From positions 1 to 64,000 of the forward strand of contig NZ_JAAONZ010000007.1 of assembly GCF_011602365.1 (NCBI RefSeq): a DNA stretch of 64,000 nucleotides, read 5' to 3'. The translations under genes and the position numbers were made by a program. Shown in pieces: positions 44,127 through 52,429 of this stretch. The notes beneath the pieces were generated by a model that saw nothing but the letters and a program-made list of their open reading frames with translations, ran no database searches and was not told the origin of the DNA. The stretch's first letter is position 1. Each line of letters begins with the position of its first letter. Origin of the DNA: Pseudomaricurvus hydrocarbonicus (GTDB lineage Bacteria > Pseudomonadota > Gammaproteobacteria > Pseudomonadales > Cellvibrionaceae).

Positions 44127-44921
44127 TCAGCTAAAACGCACGGTGGCGCTGCCCAGACCAATCAGTTCCATATGCATCTCATCGCCGGCAACCACGGGTT
44201 CAAGTGGCACCAGTGAACCGGACAGAATCACTTCGCCGGCTTTAAAAGGTATGCCGAATTCCCCCAGAGTATTGGCCAGCCAGGCCACGGCGGTGAGGGG
44301 ATTGCCCTGCACAGCGGAGCCTTTACCGCTACTGATGTGTTCGCCGTTTTTGTACACTTTCACTTCCAGATTCGGCAAGTCGACGCTATGAGGGTCGATG
44401 GCTTCATCGCCGAGTACAAACACTCCGCAAGATGCGTTGTCCGCCACGGTGTCCTGAATTTTGATGTTCCAGTCGTCAATGCGCGAATCGACAATCTCAA
44501 AGCAGGGCAAAATGCACTCGGTGGCTGCCAGTACATCCGCCTCGGTGACGCCGGGGCCTTGCAGGTCGGCTTTCAAGCGGAAGGCAATTTCCGCTTCGGC
44601 GCGGGGTTGTATCAGATTGCCGGCAATTTTCGCCTCGCCGCGGTTGGGGATTGCCATGGGCGCGGTGAGAAAACCAAAGTCAGGCTGGAAGACGCCGAGC
44701 ATGTCTTGCACCGCCGCGGAGGTGACCCCAATTTTTTTACCGACGATGCTCTCGCCGTCGCGCTCAAGACGGGCCGCCAGCATGGCTTCGGAAATCCGGT
44801 AGGCATCTTCAATATCGATATCCGCGTAGCGGTCCGTCAAAGGTGCCAGCGTGCGACACTCGCGCATGGCCTGATAGAGCTCCAGGCCCAGTTGTTGATG
44901 TTGCTGTTCAGTTAAACTCAT
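44127..44921 (-). CDS. hsaE: 2-hydroxyalka-2,4-dienoate hydratase (HsaE/MhpD family)
   Basis: 264 residues from MSLTEQQHQQLGLELYQAM at 44921, with AGGA upstream; the frame runs further back into hsaD but that part is shadow. Family motifs are GKKIGVTSAAVQDMLGV, RAEAEIAFRLKADLQGPGVT (metal ligands) and ESRIDDW-like VDSRIDDWNIKIQDTVADNAS. It adds water to the 2-hydroxydienoate released by HsaD, giving the substrate of the aldolase. It starts 21 bases after the hsaD stop. Confidence 0.92.
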   Translation of the reverse strand: MSLTEQQHQQLGLELYQAMRECRTLAPLTDRYADIDIEDAYRISEAMLAARLERDGESIVGKKIGVTSAAVQDMLGVFQPDFGFLTAPMAIPNRGEAKIAGNLIQPRAEAEIAFRLKADLQGPGVTEADVLAATECILPCFEIVDSRIDDWNIKIQDTVADNASCGVFVLGDEAIDPHSVDLPNLEVKVYKNGEHISSGKGSAVQGNPLTAVAWLANTLGEFGIPFKAGEVILSGSLVPLEPVVAGDEMHMELIGLGSATVRFS

Positions 44922-44941
44922 GAGATGTCCTGGTTGTGTGC

Positions 44942-45781
44942 TTACGCGTTGGCCGTGGTCTGTTGCAGGAACTCGACACAGCGGCGGTTGAACAAGTCGG
45001 GGTATTCGATCATCACCCAGTGACCACACTGGCTCAGGGTGATTACCTGGGCGTCACGGCAGTGGCGGGCGAGTTTTTCGGCACCGCTGACCGGGCAAAA
45101 TTTGTCGTTGGCCCCCCAGAAGCCCAACACCGGACACTGAATTTCCGCCAGGCGTTCGGTGAGGTTCGGGGTGGACATGCGGGTGAAGACACTGGGATTT
45201 TGCGTCGCCAAAACCCGGAAGCGCTCCGCGATCAGTTCGTCAGTAATGTGTTTGGGATCAAACACAATCAACTGCAGGACTTCTTTCAGGTAAGCGGGCG
45301 TGAACTCCGGCGAGCCGAGCGGTACTTTGGTCATGGCCTGGATACCTTCCATGGTCTGGAAGTAGGTGACCTGATCTTCCAGCGCGCCACAGCCCATCAG
45401 CATCAAATGGCTGACCCGTTCAGGCGCCTTCAGTGCCATGCCAATACTGACTGCACCACCCAGCGAGTTGCCCACCAGGGCGAAGCGGGAAAGATCCAGC
45501 TTGTCGGCAAAGGCCAGCAGGGTGTCGGTGAAAAAGTCGAGGCTGTAATCCAGGTCCGGTTTGTCACTGTCGCCGAAACCTGGCAGGTCCGGGATGATGA
45601 CCTGATATCCGTGGTCGGCAAAGTAGTTGGCGTTGTAGCGGAAATTGAGCCAGCCACTGGCACCGGGGCCGCTGCCCTGCAGAAAAATAACGGCGGGTCC
45701 GCTGCCCTGAGTGGTGTAATGCAGTTTCAGGTCACCGTCGAGCGTGACGTATTGGCTCTCTGGCTGAAGTGGTAATGACAT
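44942..45781 (-). CDS. hsaD: Meta-cleavage product hydrolase HsaD (alpha/beta hydrolase)
   Basis: 279 residues of the C-C bond hydrolase family. The nucleophile is Ser106 in VGNSLGGAV, with Asp226 in FWGANDKFCP and His254 in CGHWVMIEYP. QGSGPGASGWLNFRYN is the oxyanion-hole region typical of BphD/HsaD. It cleaves the ring-opened product 4,9-DSHA into HIP and a 2-hydroxyhexadienoate. It is placed between an SDR and hsaE in the operon. The Ser/Asp/His spacing and the conserved N-terminal motif make the assignment firm; the substrate within the family follows from the neighbours. Confidence 0.92.
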   Translation of the reverse strand: MSLPLQPESQYVTLDGDLKLHYTTQGSGPAVIFLQGSGPGASGWLNFRYNANYFADHGYQVIIPDLPGFGDSDKPDLDYSLDFFTDTLLAFADKLDLSRFALVGNSLGGAVSIGMALKAPERVSHLMLMGCGALEDQVTYFQTMEGIQAMTKVPLGSPEFTPAYLKEVLQLIVFDPKHITDELIAERFRVLATQNPSVFTRMSTPNLTERLAEIQCPVLGFWGANDKFCPVSGAEKLARHCRDAQVITLSQCGHWVMIEYPDLFNRRCVEFLQQTTANA

Positions 45782-45811
45782 AGGGTTATCTCTGCGTTTT
45801 TATGGATAGAA

Positions 45812-46681
45812 TTACTCAACCACCGCGGCGCTGAACTCAAACGGAGCACCGAGCATGTCACGGTGGGAAACCGGTTGTTTGCCATCAATGTCCTCGACAC
45901 CCAGACTCTGGCCCAGTTCGGCACCGACAAACGTTTGCCCGGACTTGTCCATTAATTGCGGATCGCGATACAGGGCGCTGATCACACGACCGGTAAATTC
46001 CGGTGACTCTGCCAGCTCGTGAAATCCGGCGTATTTCTCCGGTTCTTGTTGCATGACCTGGTCCGTGCGCTCGGTCTTGAGCATGCCCATCCACAGGGAC
46101 ACGCTGGCGACGTTGAACGGACGCAGATCGTGCGCCATGTCCCAGGCCATTTTATCGTGCCCGACTTTTTGTGCGCCGTAAGCGGGGCCGTGCATGTAGC
46201 AACGTGCACCAAAGGAGCCGGTGTTAACGATCAGGCCGGAGCCCTGCGCGGTCATCATCTGAGCTGCGTGCCAACTGGCGATGTAACTGGAACGCAAGCC
46301 CACATCGATCATGCCCACCAGGTCGATAGACTTGGTCCAGAAGCCGCCGGGTTTGATCAGATCGTCGTGGACGTGAGCGGCGTTGTTGACGAGGATATCC
46401 AACCGCCCCTGTTCGTCGGCGATGCGCTCAAACAGCGCCGCTACCTGTTGGTCGTCTGCGTGATCGCAGACCGCCGCGATGCCAGTGCCACCGCGGCGAC
46501 AGATGTCGTCTGCGGTAGCAAACACGGTTCCGGGCAATGGTGCGTCACCTTCTTGCTGGCTGCGGCCGGTGACATAGATAATGTCACCTTCGCTGCCAAA
46601 GGCCAGGGCAATGCCCTTGCCGGCGCCGCGGCTGGCACCGGTGACTAACACCACACGGGGTTTGCTCGCATTCTGTGTCAT
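45812..46681 (-). CDS. Short-chain dehydrogenase/reductase in the hsa operon
   Basis: 289 residues from MTQNASKPRVVLVTGASRGAGKG at 46681; longer frames run into hsaA. It has the NAD(P) motif VTGASRGAGKGIALAFG, NNAAHVHDDL, a Ser-containing NTGSFGARCYMHGP and YGAQKVGHDK (Tyr and Lys). It is a paralogue of the SDR at 29007-29885, with shared unusual elements. Its place between hsaA and hsaD suggests a keto/hydroxyl step on a steroid or seco-steroid, but none of the standard Hsa steps needs it. Confidence 0.88.
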   Translation of the reverse strand: MTQNASKPRVVLVTGASRGAGKGIALAFGSEGDIIYVTGRSQQEGDAPLPGTVFATADDICRRGGTGIAAVCDHADDQQVAALFERIADEQGRLDILVNNAAHVHDDLIKPGGFWTKSIDLVGMIDVGLRSSYIASWHAAQMMTAQGSGLIVNTGSFGARCYMHGPAYGAQKVGHDKMAWDMAHDLRPFNVASVSLWMGMLKTERTDQVMQQEPEKYAGFHELAESPEFTGRVISALYRDPQLMDKSGQTFVGAELGQSLGVEDIDGKQPVSHRDMLGAPFEFSAAVVE

Positions 46682-46688
46682 AGGGTTC

Positions 46689-47891
46689 TCACAAGAAAAT
46701 ATCGTTGCTTTCCAGGCCCAGTTGCACACCGCCGTAGTTGGTGCCAAATTTATAGGGGTTATTGGCAACGTGGGCGCGCCCGGCGAGAATGTCCAGTACA
46801 AAGCGCTGCAGCGGGCTGCTGGTAAAAATTGCACGACCGCCACACATCTTTTGCAGTTCCAGCGCGACTTCCAGACAGGCTTCCGGCACCGCCGCTGACT
46901 CATAGCGGTACTGAATGCGGGTGGTCATGTCGGTGGCCTGGCCCTGACGGGCATCGCTCATCAATTGATCCATGTTGCTGAATAATTTCATCTTCAGCTG
47001 ATCCACCAGCGCCTGGGCACGGGCCACGGCCATTTGCGCATTGGGGTCTTCTGCCGTTTTGGAACCATCATTAGTTCCCACGCGTTTCGAGGCCACGTCG
47101 CGATACGCGTTGATCGCGCCCTGAGTGGCACCGATGGTAGAGCCGGACACGGCGCGCGGGAACAACTGACCAAACGGGATCTGGTAAAGCGGTACGGTCT
47201 TGGAATCGATGCCGGGGTTGGTACCGTGAAAGCCATCCAGTGAACGGTGCGTCCGGTAGTCAGGCACAAATGCATCCTCCACGACAATGTCGTTACTGCC
47301 GGTGCCTTGCAGACCAAAGGTGTGCCAGGTGTCGACGATTTTGAAATCGCTTCTGGGTACCAGAAAGGTGCGGTAATCCGGGGCTGGATTGTCGGCTGTC
47401 GGCGGTACAACACCGCCCAGAAACACCCAGTCGCAGTGATCGCAACCACTGGAAAAGGCCCAGCGGCCACTGAATTTAAAACCACCCTCAACGGGTTCGA
47501 CTTTACCAACGGGCATATAGGACGAAGCGATTAGAACACTGGTGTCGTCTTTCCAGATATCTTGCTGCGCTTTCAAATCAAACAGGGCAATCTGCCAGTT
47601 GTGCACGGCGATGACGCCGTAGATCCAGGCAGTGGACATGCAGCCTTCGGCCAGGGCCATCTGCACTTCGAAAAACACTTGCGGATCCATCTCGTAGCCG
47701 CCCCAGCGCTTGGGTTGCAGTACCCGGAAAAATCCAGCGTCGTGCATTTTGGCGACGGTTTCTTCAGGTACTTTGCGCTCGGCCTGGGCTTTGGACGCTT
47801 GTTCTTGCAGGTAGGGGATCATGTCCCTTGCACGCTGAATTACCAGCTCCGGTGTCATGTTGGATGTGAGGGCAGTTTCTTGAACGGTCAT
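46689..47891 (-). CDS. hsaA: 3-HSA hydroxylase oxygenase component HsaA
   Basis: 400 residues. It has the acyl-CoA-dehydrogenase-like fold used by class D flavin monooxygenases: GFFRVLQPKRWGGYEMDP, MSTAWIYGVIAVHNWQIALF and GRWAFSSGCDHCDWVFLGGVV, ending IFTSSPLQRFVLDILAGRAHVAN and NPYKFGTNYGG. It uses reduced FMN supplied by HsaB to hydroxylate the aromatic ring of 3-HSA to the catechol 3,4-DHSA. The reductase gene lies 60 bases upstream. The downstream SDR starts 8 bases after its stop. Confidence 0.93.
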   Translation of the reverse strand: MTVQETALTSNMTPELVIQRARDMIPYLQEQASKAQAERKVPEETVAKMHDAGFFRVLQPKRWGGYEMDPQVFFEVQMALAEGCMSTAWIYGVIAVHNWQIALFDLKAQQDIWKDDTSVLIASSYMPVGKVEPVEGGFKFSGRWAFSSGCDHCDWVFLGGVVPPTADNPAPDYRTFLVPRSDFKIVDTWHTFGLQGTGSNDIVVEDAFVPDYRTHRSLDGFHGTNPGIDSKTVPLYQIPFGQLFPRAVSGSTIGATQGAINAYRDVASKRVGTNDGSKTAEDPNAQMAVARAQALVDQLKMKLFSNMDQLMSDARQGQATDMTTRIQYRYESAAVPEACLEVALELQKMCGGRAIFTSSPLQRFVLDILAGRAHVANNPYKFGTNYGGVQLGLESNDIFL

Positions 47892-47950
47892 CGCTTATAC
47901 TCGCTCTTGTCTATGGGCTGGTTATGTATGAATTCGGTGGTCTGGTTTTT

Positions 47951-48511
47951 TCAGGCAACGGTGGCCAGATCGGTGTAGCGTCCAGCGTGAAATACCAGCG
48001 GCACCTGATTTTTGTGGTCGTAGTTTTCAACCCGGCCCACCAGAATAATGTGATCGCCACCTTCGTAGCGGTGTTCGGTAGTGCATTCAAAACGTGCACA
48101 GTAGTCGTTCAGAAGCGGTACGCCACCGTGGCCAATGGTACAGTCGATGCCTGCGAAGCGATCGCCACCTTTGGAGGCGAACTGGTTTGAGATAACCTGC
48201 TGGTCGGCGTGCAGGACATGAATGGCAAAATGATCGGCCTGGTTAAATACGTCAAAACTGCCGGACGATTTGGCAACGCTCCACAGTACCAGCATCGGGT
48301 CCAGAGAAACGGAGCTGAAACTGTTGGCGGTCATCCCCACAGGGTTGCCTTCGGCATCAAGGGCGGTGACTACGGTAACACCGGTGGTAAACTGGCCCAG
48401 TGCATTGCGGAATTCTCTCGGGTCTTTTTGCACATGCCCTGATGGTTGCACATGCCCTGATGGTTGTTGGGCCACGTGTGACTGACCAGATCGTTGTTGA
48501 CGCATTTCCAT
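47951..48511 (-). CDS. hsaB: Flavin reductase HsaB
   Basis: 186 residues. The flavin reductase (FMN-binding split barrel) domain covers about 35-180: REFRNALGQFTTGVTVVTALDAEGNPVGMTANSFSSVSLDP, then LVLWSVAKSS, and GDHIILVGRVENYDHKN. It supplies reduced flavin to HsaA. The N-terminus has a short tandem repeat, QPSGHV twice, encoded by a duplicated 18-base unit (CACATGCCCTGATGGTTG) at about 48430-48470, probably a recent slippage. It is the first gene of the hsaBA-SDR-hsaDEGF part. A TGTCATAGTCG word lies about 70 bases upstream. Confidence 0.92.
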   Translation of the reverse strand: MEMRQQRSGQSHVAQQPSGHVQPSGHVQKDPREFRNALGQFTTGVTVVTALDAEGNPVGMTANSFSSVSLDPMLVLWSVAKSSGSFDVFNQADHFAIHVLHADQQVISNQFASKGGDRFAGIDCTIGHGGVPLLNDYCARFECTTEHRYEGGDHIILVGRVENYDHKNQVPLVFHAGRYTDLATVA

Positions 48512-48579
48512 AACGACTCACTTTCTTAAAATACAGTTGCAGGTTCCTGGCGCGGTCCGAGTTTGTGGACTGATTACCA

Positions 48580-48594
48580 TGGTTGTCATAGTCG
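48580..48594 (+). promoter_or_regulatory. GTCATAGTC motif between hsaC and hsaB
   Basis: TGGTTGTCATAGTCG lies about 70 bases upstream of the hsaB start in the 229-base gap after hsaC. It shares TGTCATAGTC with the words before ipdA and kstD. The adjacent CGACCTATGGGTGTCATACC contains a second GTCATA. Together they suggest a separate promoter for the hsaB operon. Confidence 0.5.
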
Positions 48595-48740
48595 CAAAGC
48601 GACCTATGGGTGTCATACCTCAAATGGCCTAGTTGTATCGCTGCGAAAAGGCGTTAAAGCGGACAAGAATTTTGAAAAAAACCCGGCCTCAAACGCACAG
48701 AAGCCGGGAGTGCAGCAAGGGGAGGAACTGGACAGTTGTG

Positions 48741-49649
48741 TTATTCAAATCCAACTGAAAAGTCATGTCCCCAGAAACTGTTGACCGTGCTTTGGAACGG
48801 TGAATATTTGTTCCAGTCAGCTATCGTGCGGCCTTCTGCGCCGTACTCGACCATAAACCCTGATGGGGTCGCCATATAAAAACTGACCATATGATCGTTG
48901 GCGTGTCTTCCCAGCGTGCCGGTGAGCTTGACGCCTGCGGCGGCACGGCGATCCATGGCGCGGCCCACTTCATCCACGCTGTTGACCTCAACCATCACAT
49001 GCACACATCCGGTAGGATTCGGCGCTTCCATGATGGCAAGGCTGTGGTGGCGCTCGTTGCAGTGCATAAAATACAGGCGCTTTTCCGGTTCTTCGGGATC
49101 TGGCGTGAATCGCACTTTCATCAGATCCGAAAGTTCAAAACCCATGACGGTCTGATAAAAATCCAGCGTCGGGTCAAAGTCCGGGGCGGGCAGTACGACG
49201 TGGCCAAACCCCTGATCCCCGGTGACAAAATGTTTGATGCCAACCGGAGACGCGAATTGGCCGAAATCCGACACCGGGCCCCAGTACAACTCGTGGCGAT
49301 TGCCTTGCGGATCAGCAAACTGAATCAAATCCTGAACTTGTCGGGCTTGAATCAGGTCGGCACTGCCTTGCTGGTAAGCAACATCGTGTGCTTCGAGGGT
49401 GTTGATGGCATCGGCAAAGTCCTTGGGACCGGCTACTTCCCAGCCGCTGAAGGCGTAGCGATCCTGGTCCGCAGCTTCCACCAGAATCCGGTAGGGGCGG
49501 TCATCCATTTTTAAGTACACGCACTCTTTGTCTTCGCCGCGCAGCGTTTCGCTATTGTCCATCATGCCCAGCACCTGAGTGCCATAGTGGGACCAGTGGG
49601 CGGGGTTGGTGCTGTGAACGCCGATATAACCCAGGCTGTGTATTTTCAT
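48741..49649 (-). CDS. hsaC: 3,4-DHSA extradiol dioxygenase HsaC
   Basis: 302 residues, two-domain type I extradiol dioxygenase. Iron ligands are His150 in GFGHVVLP, His201 or 202 in CNERHHSLAIM and Glu268 in PSGFMVEYG. The N-terminal domain is the degenerate half without ligands. It cleaves the catechol ring of 3,4-DHSA next to the hydroxyls with molecular oxygen, giving 4,9-DSHA for HsaD. It stands between fadD3 and hsaB on the same strand, 53 bases after fadD3. Confidence 0.93.
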   Translation of the reverse strand: MKIHSLGYIGVHSTNPAHWSHYGTQVLGMMDNSETLRGEDKECVYLKMDDRPYRILVEAADQDRYAFSGWEVAGPKDFADAINTLEAHDVAYQQGSADLIQARQVQDLIQFADPQGNRHELYWGPVSDFGQFASPVGIKHFVTGDQGFGHVVLPAPDFDPTLDFYQTVMGFELSDLMKVRFTPDPEEPEKRLYFMHCNERHHSLAIMEAPNPTGCVHVMVEVNSVDEVGRAMDRRAAAGVKLTGTLGRHANDHMVSFYMATPSGFMVEYGAEGRTIADWNKYSPFQSTVNSFWGHDFSVGFE

Positions 49650-49702
49650 GTTGCGTCTCTCTTCAGGCTGTTATTTACGGAGTTTTTGATTGATCAACGT
49701 TT

Positions 49703-51304
49703 TTACGCGTTAATCATATGGCGCAATTCGGGTTTCATCACTTTCCCGGAGGCGTTCAGTGGCAGACTGTCGACGATGTTTACTCTGCGCGGCACCTTGT
49801 AATTGGCCATCTGCTCACGACACCATTTGATTAGCTCCTCGGCGGTCAGTTGTTGGTTGTTTTTCAGCACCACAAAAGCCATCGCAACTTCACCCATACG
49901 TTCATCGGGAACGCCAATAATAGCGTTCATGGCAATGGCGGGGTGGTTGGACAGAATGTTTTCGATTTCGGCGGGGTAACAGTTAAAGCCGCCGGTGATG
50001 AACATGTCTTTCAAGCGATCGGTAATGCGCAAGTTCCCCTGTGCGTCCAGAACACCGATGTCACCAGTGTGCAGCCAGCCGTCGGCATCGATGGCCTCGC
50101 GAGTGGCGGCTTCGTTTTCAAAGTAGCCTTTCATGACACTGTAGCCGCGGATAGCAATTTCACCGGGCTCGTCGACCGCGACCGGCCGGTTATTGCTATC
50201 GACACAGCGTACTTCGAGGCCATCAATGGCACGGCCTGAGGTGGTGGCCACGGTTTCGGCCGCATCTCCCGGCCGGCACGTGGTGCTAAGACCGCAGGCT
50301 TCGGTCAGGCCATAGGCTGTGACCACGGTTTCAAATCCCAGCTTGTCACGCATTTGTCGAATCATCTCCACCGGAATCGCGGCGGCACCGGTTGAGGTGC
50401 AGCGCAGGCTGGAAATGTCGTACTGGTCCAGTTGCGGGTAGGTCAACAGGGACTGAAACAAGGTGGGCGGCCCCGGTAGAATGGTAATCTGCTCGCTGGC
50501 AATCCGCTTTAGGATTTCCAAGCTGTCGAATACGGCGTGAGGCAAAACCGTGACGCCTTTCAGCAAGCAGGCGAGGATGCCTGCTTTGTAGCCGAAGCTG
50601 TGGAAAAACGGGTTGACTATCAGGTAGCGGTCACCGGGTCGAACTCCCAGGTTGTCGCCCCAGAAGGCGAAGGTTTTCAGGTTTTGTTCATGGCAGGTCA
50701 TGACGCCTTTAGGTTTGCCGGTGGTTCCGGACGTGAACAGGATGTCAGATACGTCGTCCGCTGTGACGCTGTGCATTCGTTCTTCCAGCCGGCTGGCGGT
50801 GATGTTGGTGCCTTCCGTCAAAAAACTCTCCCAGCGGGTGTGTTTGCCGCTGTCGCGCTGAGCTGCCTGGCGGAAAGTCACGATGCCTTCCAGGCTGGGT
50901 AGGGATTCATCATCCAGCTGGGCCGGGTAATCGGTACCCAAAAATTCAGCAATGGAAAACAACAGTCGGGCGCGACTCTGACGCAGAATAAAAGCGGCTT
51001 CGGTGCCCTTATAGCGGGTATTCAACGTCACCAACACCGCGCCGACGCACTGGGCACCCAGTGCTGCAGCAATCCACTCATGAACATTGGGAGCCCAGAT
51101 CGCAATGCGGTCGCCGTGATTGATGCCGCGAGCGATCAGCGCGGCGGCCACCTGGCGGGCAAGACTTTCGAATTGCTGAAAACTGATGCTGATCGTACCG
51201 TCCGGGGTGGTGTCCTCAATAAAGGGGCTGTCGCCAAATTCGCGGGCGGCGGCGCTGACCAGTTGCGGGATGGTGCTGGGTGTTGGCTGGAGTGCATGGC
51301 TCAT
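49703..51304 (-). CDS. fadD3: HIP-CoA ligase FadD3
   Basis: 533 residues of the AMP-forming acyl-CoA ligase family: ILFTSGTTGKPKGVMTCHEQN (P-loop), TAYGLTEACGLS, GWLHTGDIGVLDAQGNLRITDR and the C-terminal Lys in NASGKVMKPELRHMI. The N-terminal part, RVAIWAPNVHEWIAAALG-like GDRIAIWAPNVHEWIAAAL and LVTLNTRYKGTEAAFIL, resembles actinobacterial FadD3 as I remember it. FadD3 activates HIP, the C/D-ring remnant, with ATP and CoA. It is divergent from ipdA and leads the minus-strand ring-A/B operon, sharing the intergenic operator candidate. Confidence 0.85.
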   Translation of the reverse strand: MSHALQPTPSTIPQLVSAAAREFGDSPFIEDTTPDGTISISFQQFESLARQVAAALIARGINHGDRIAIWAPNVHEWIAAALGAQCVGAVLVTLNTRYKGTEAAFILRQSRARLLFSIAEFLGTDYPAQLDDESLPSLEGIVTFRQAAQRDSGKHTRWESFLTEGTNITASRLEERMHSVTADDVSDILFTSGTTGKPKGVMTCHEQNLKTFAFWGDNLGVRPGDRYLIVNPFFHSFGYKAGILACLLKGVTVLPHAVFDSLEILKRIASEQITILPGPPTLFQSLLTYPQLDQYDISSLRCTSTGAAAIPVEMIRQMRDKLGFETVVTAYGLTEACGLSTTCRPGDAAETVATTSGRAIDGLEVRCVDSNNRPVAVDEPGEIAIRGYSVMKGYFENEAATREAIDADGWLHTGDIGVLDAQGNLRITDRLKDMFITGGFNCYPAEIENILSNHPAIAMNAIIGVPDERMGEVAMAFVVLKNNQQLTAEELIKWCREQMANYKVPRRVNIVDSLPLNASGKVMKPELRHMINA

Positions 51305-51399
51305 AGGCGATAGTCGTATCCGAATTTTCTGTATTCACGGCTTGGGTGGGGTGTTTTTCAAGGCCCTTTAATGATTGACCAAGGTATAGAAACTGCTTC

Positions 51400-51414
51400 G
51401 GCCTGTCATAGTCC
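51400..51414 (+). promoter_or_regulatory. CTGTCATAGTCC operator candidate between fadD3 and ipdA
   Basis: GGCCTGTCATAGTCC lies 81 bases before the ipdA ATG and 96 bases before the fadD3 start, in the single divergent promoter region of the ring-C/D and hsa operons. It shares 12 consecutive bases with the kstD site on the opposite strand. Nearly palindromic: GGCCT/AGTCC around GTCAT. Confidence 0.55.
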
Positions 51415-51494
51415 TGTTGGACGATGAGGCGAGACGGGGTGGTGGGGATAATGATTTCAACTCGCTAAATGCCAGAAAAATATAGAGGTTTTGC

Positions 51495-52370
51495 ATGAAC
51501 AAACTGTTATCCGCACAAGATGCCGTTGCCCAGATCCAGAGCGGTATGACCATAGGAATTGGGGGTTGGGGACCTCGTCGCAAGCCCATGGCGCTGGTGC
51601 GGGAGTTGTTGCGTTCAGACGTAAAGGATCTGACCGTGGTGGCTTACGGTGGTGCAGATGTCGGCATGTTGTGTGCGTCCGGCAAGGTGAAAAAAGTGAT
51701 CTTCGCCTTTGTCTCTCTCGATTTTATACCGCTGGAACCCTACTTCCGTCAGGCGCGTCAAAACGGTGATATCGAGGTGATGGAAATCGACGAAGGCATG
51801 ATGTTGCAGGGGTTGCGTGCTGCGGCCTGGAAGATTCCTTTTATTCCTACCAATTTGGGATTGGGGACTGATGTCATCAAGCTGAATCCAGAGTTGAAAG
51901 TGATTGACAGTCCCTATGACGACAAGGAATGGGTGGCCATGCCGGCGCTGAAGCTGGATGTGGCGCTGATTCATGCCGATCGCGCTGATGCGCGCGGTGT
52001 CTGCCAGATCAAAGGCCCGGATATGTACATGGACGACTGGTTTGCCCGCGCAGCCGTCAACACCATCGTCAGCTGTGATGAGCTGGTTGATGCCGAGTAT
52101 TTCGCTGACGGCGATGAAGCCCGTTATGTCTACTGGGAGCGCTCACAGACTTCCTCGGTCGTTCATATCCCAGGCGGTGCACACCCCACGTCCTGCAGTC
52201 CGCTGTACGGTTTTGACATCCCTCACTTCAAAGCGTACGCCGCCAGCGCCAAAGACGGTGGTTTTGACAGCTACTGCAAAGAATTTATCGACGGTAAATC
52301 CGAAGCCGACTATCAGGCAGCGGTGGGTGGTCTGGACGCCATCCGCGCAATTGCTCTGCCAGTCTATTAA
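51495..52370 (+). CDS. ipdA: COCHEA-CoA ring hydrolase subunit IpdA
   Basis: 291 residues, related to CoA-transferase family I alpha subunits. GMTIGIGGWGPRRKPMALVRELL is the N-terminal glycine-rich block and VMEIDEGMMLQGLRAAAWKIPFIPTN includes an acidic segment (Glu97, Glu100) where the catalytic Glu of IpdAB is expected. IpdAB hydrolyses the last steroid ring (ring C) of COCHEA-CoA instead of transferring CoA. It forms a pair with the next gene. It is the first gene of the long plus-strand ring-C/D operon, with an upstream operator candidate. Confidence 0.88.
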   Translation: MNKLLSAQDAVAQIQSGMTIGIGGWGPRRKPMALVRELLRSDVKDLTVVAYGGADVGMLCASGKVKKVIFAFVSLDFIPLEPYFRQARQNGDIEVMEIDEGMMLQGLRAAAWKIPFIPTNLGLGTDVIKLNPELKVIDSPYDDKEWVAMPALKLDVALIHADRADARGVCQIKGPDMYMDDWFARAAVNTIVSCDELVDAEYFADGDEARYVYWERSQTSSVVHIPGGAHPTSCSPLYGFDIPHFKAYAASAKDGGFDSYCKEFIDGKSEADYQAAVGGLDAIRAIALPVY

Positions 52371-52429
52371 TGCTGACGACGTTTACAACTGCAGCAGCCA
52401 CCGTCTGAAACGATTTAAGGAATAATTTA

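Noticed and set aside
44936-45775. Plus-strand ORF of the same length as hsaD
   Set aside because: HsaD has its full catalytic triad on the minus strand; the mirror ORF has no features.
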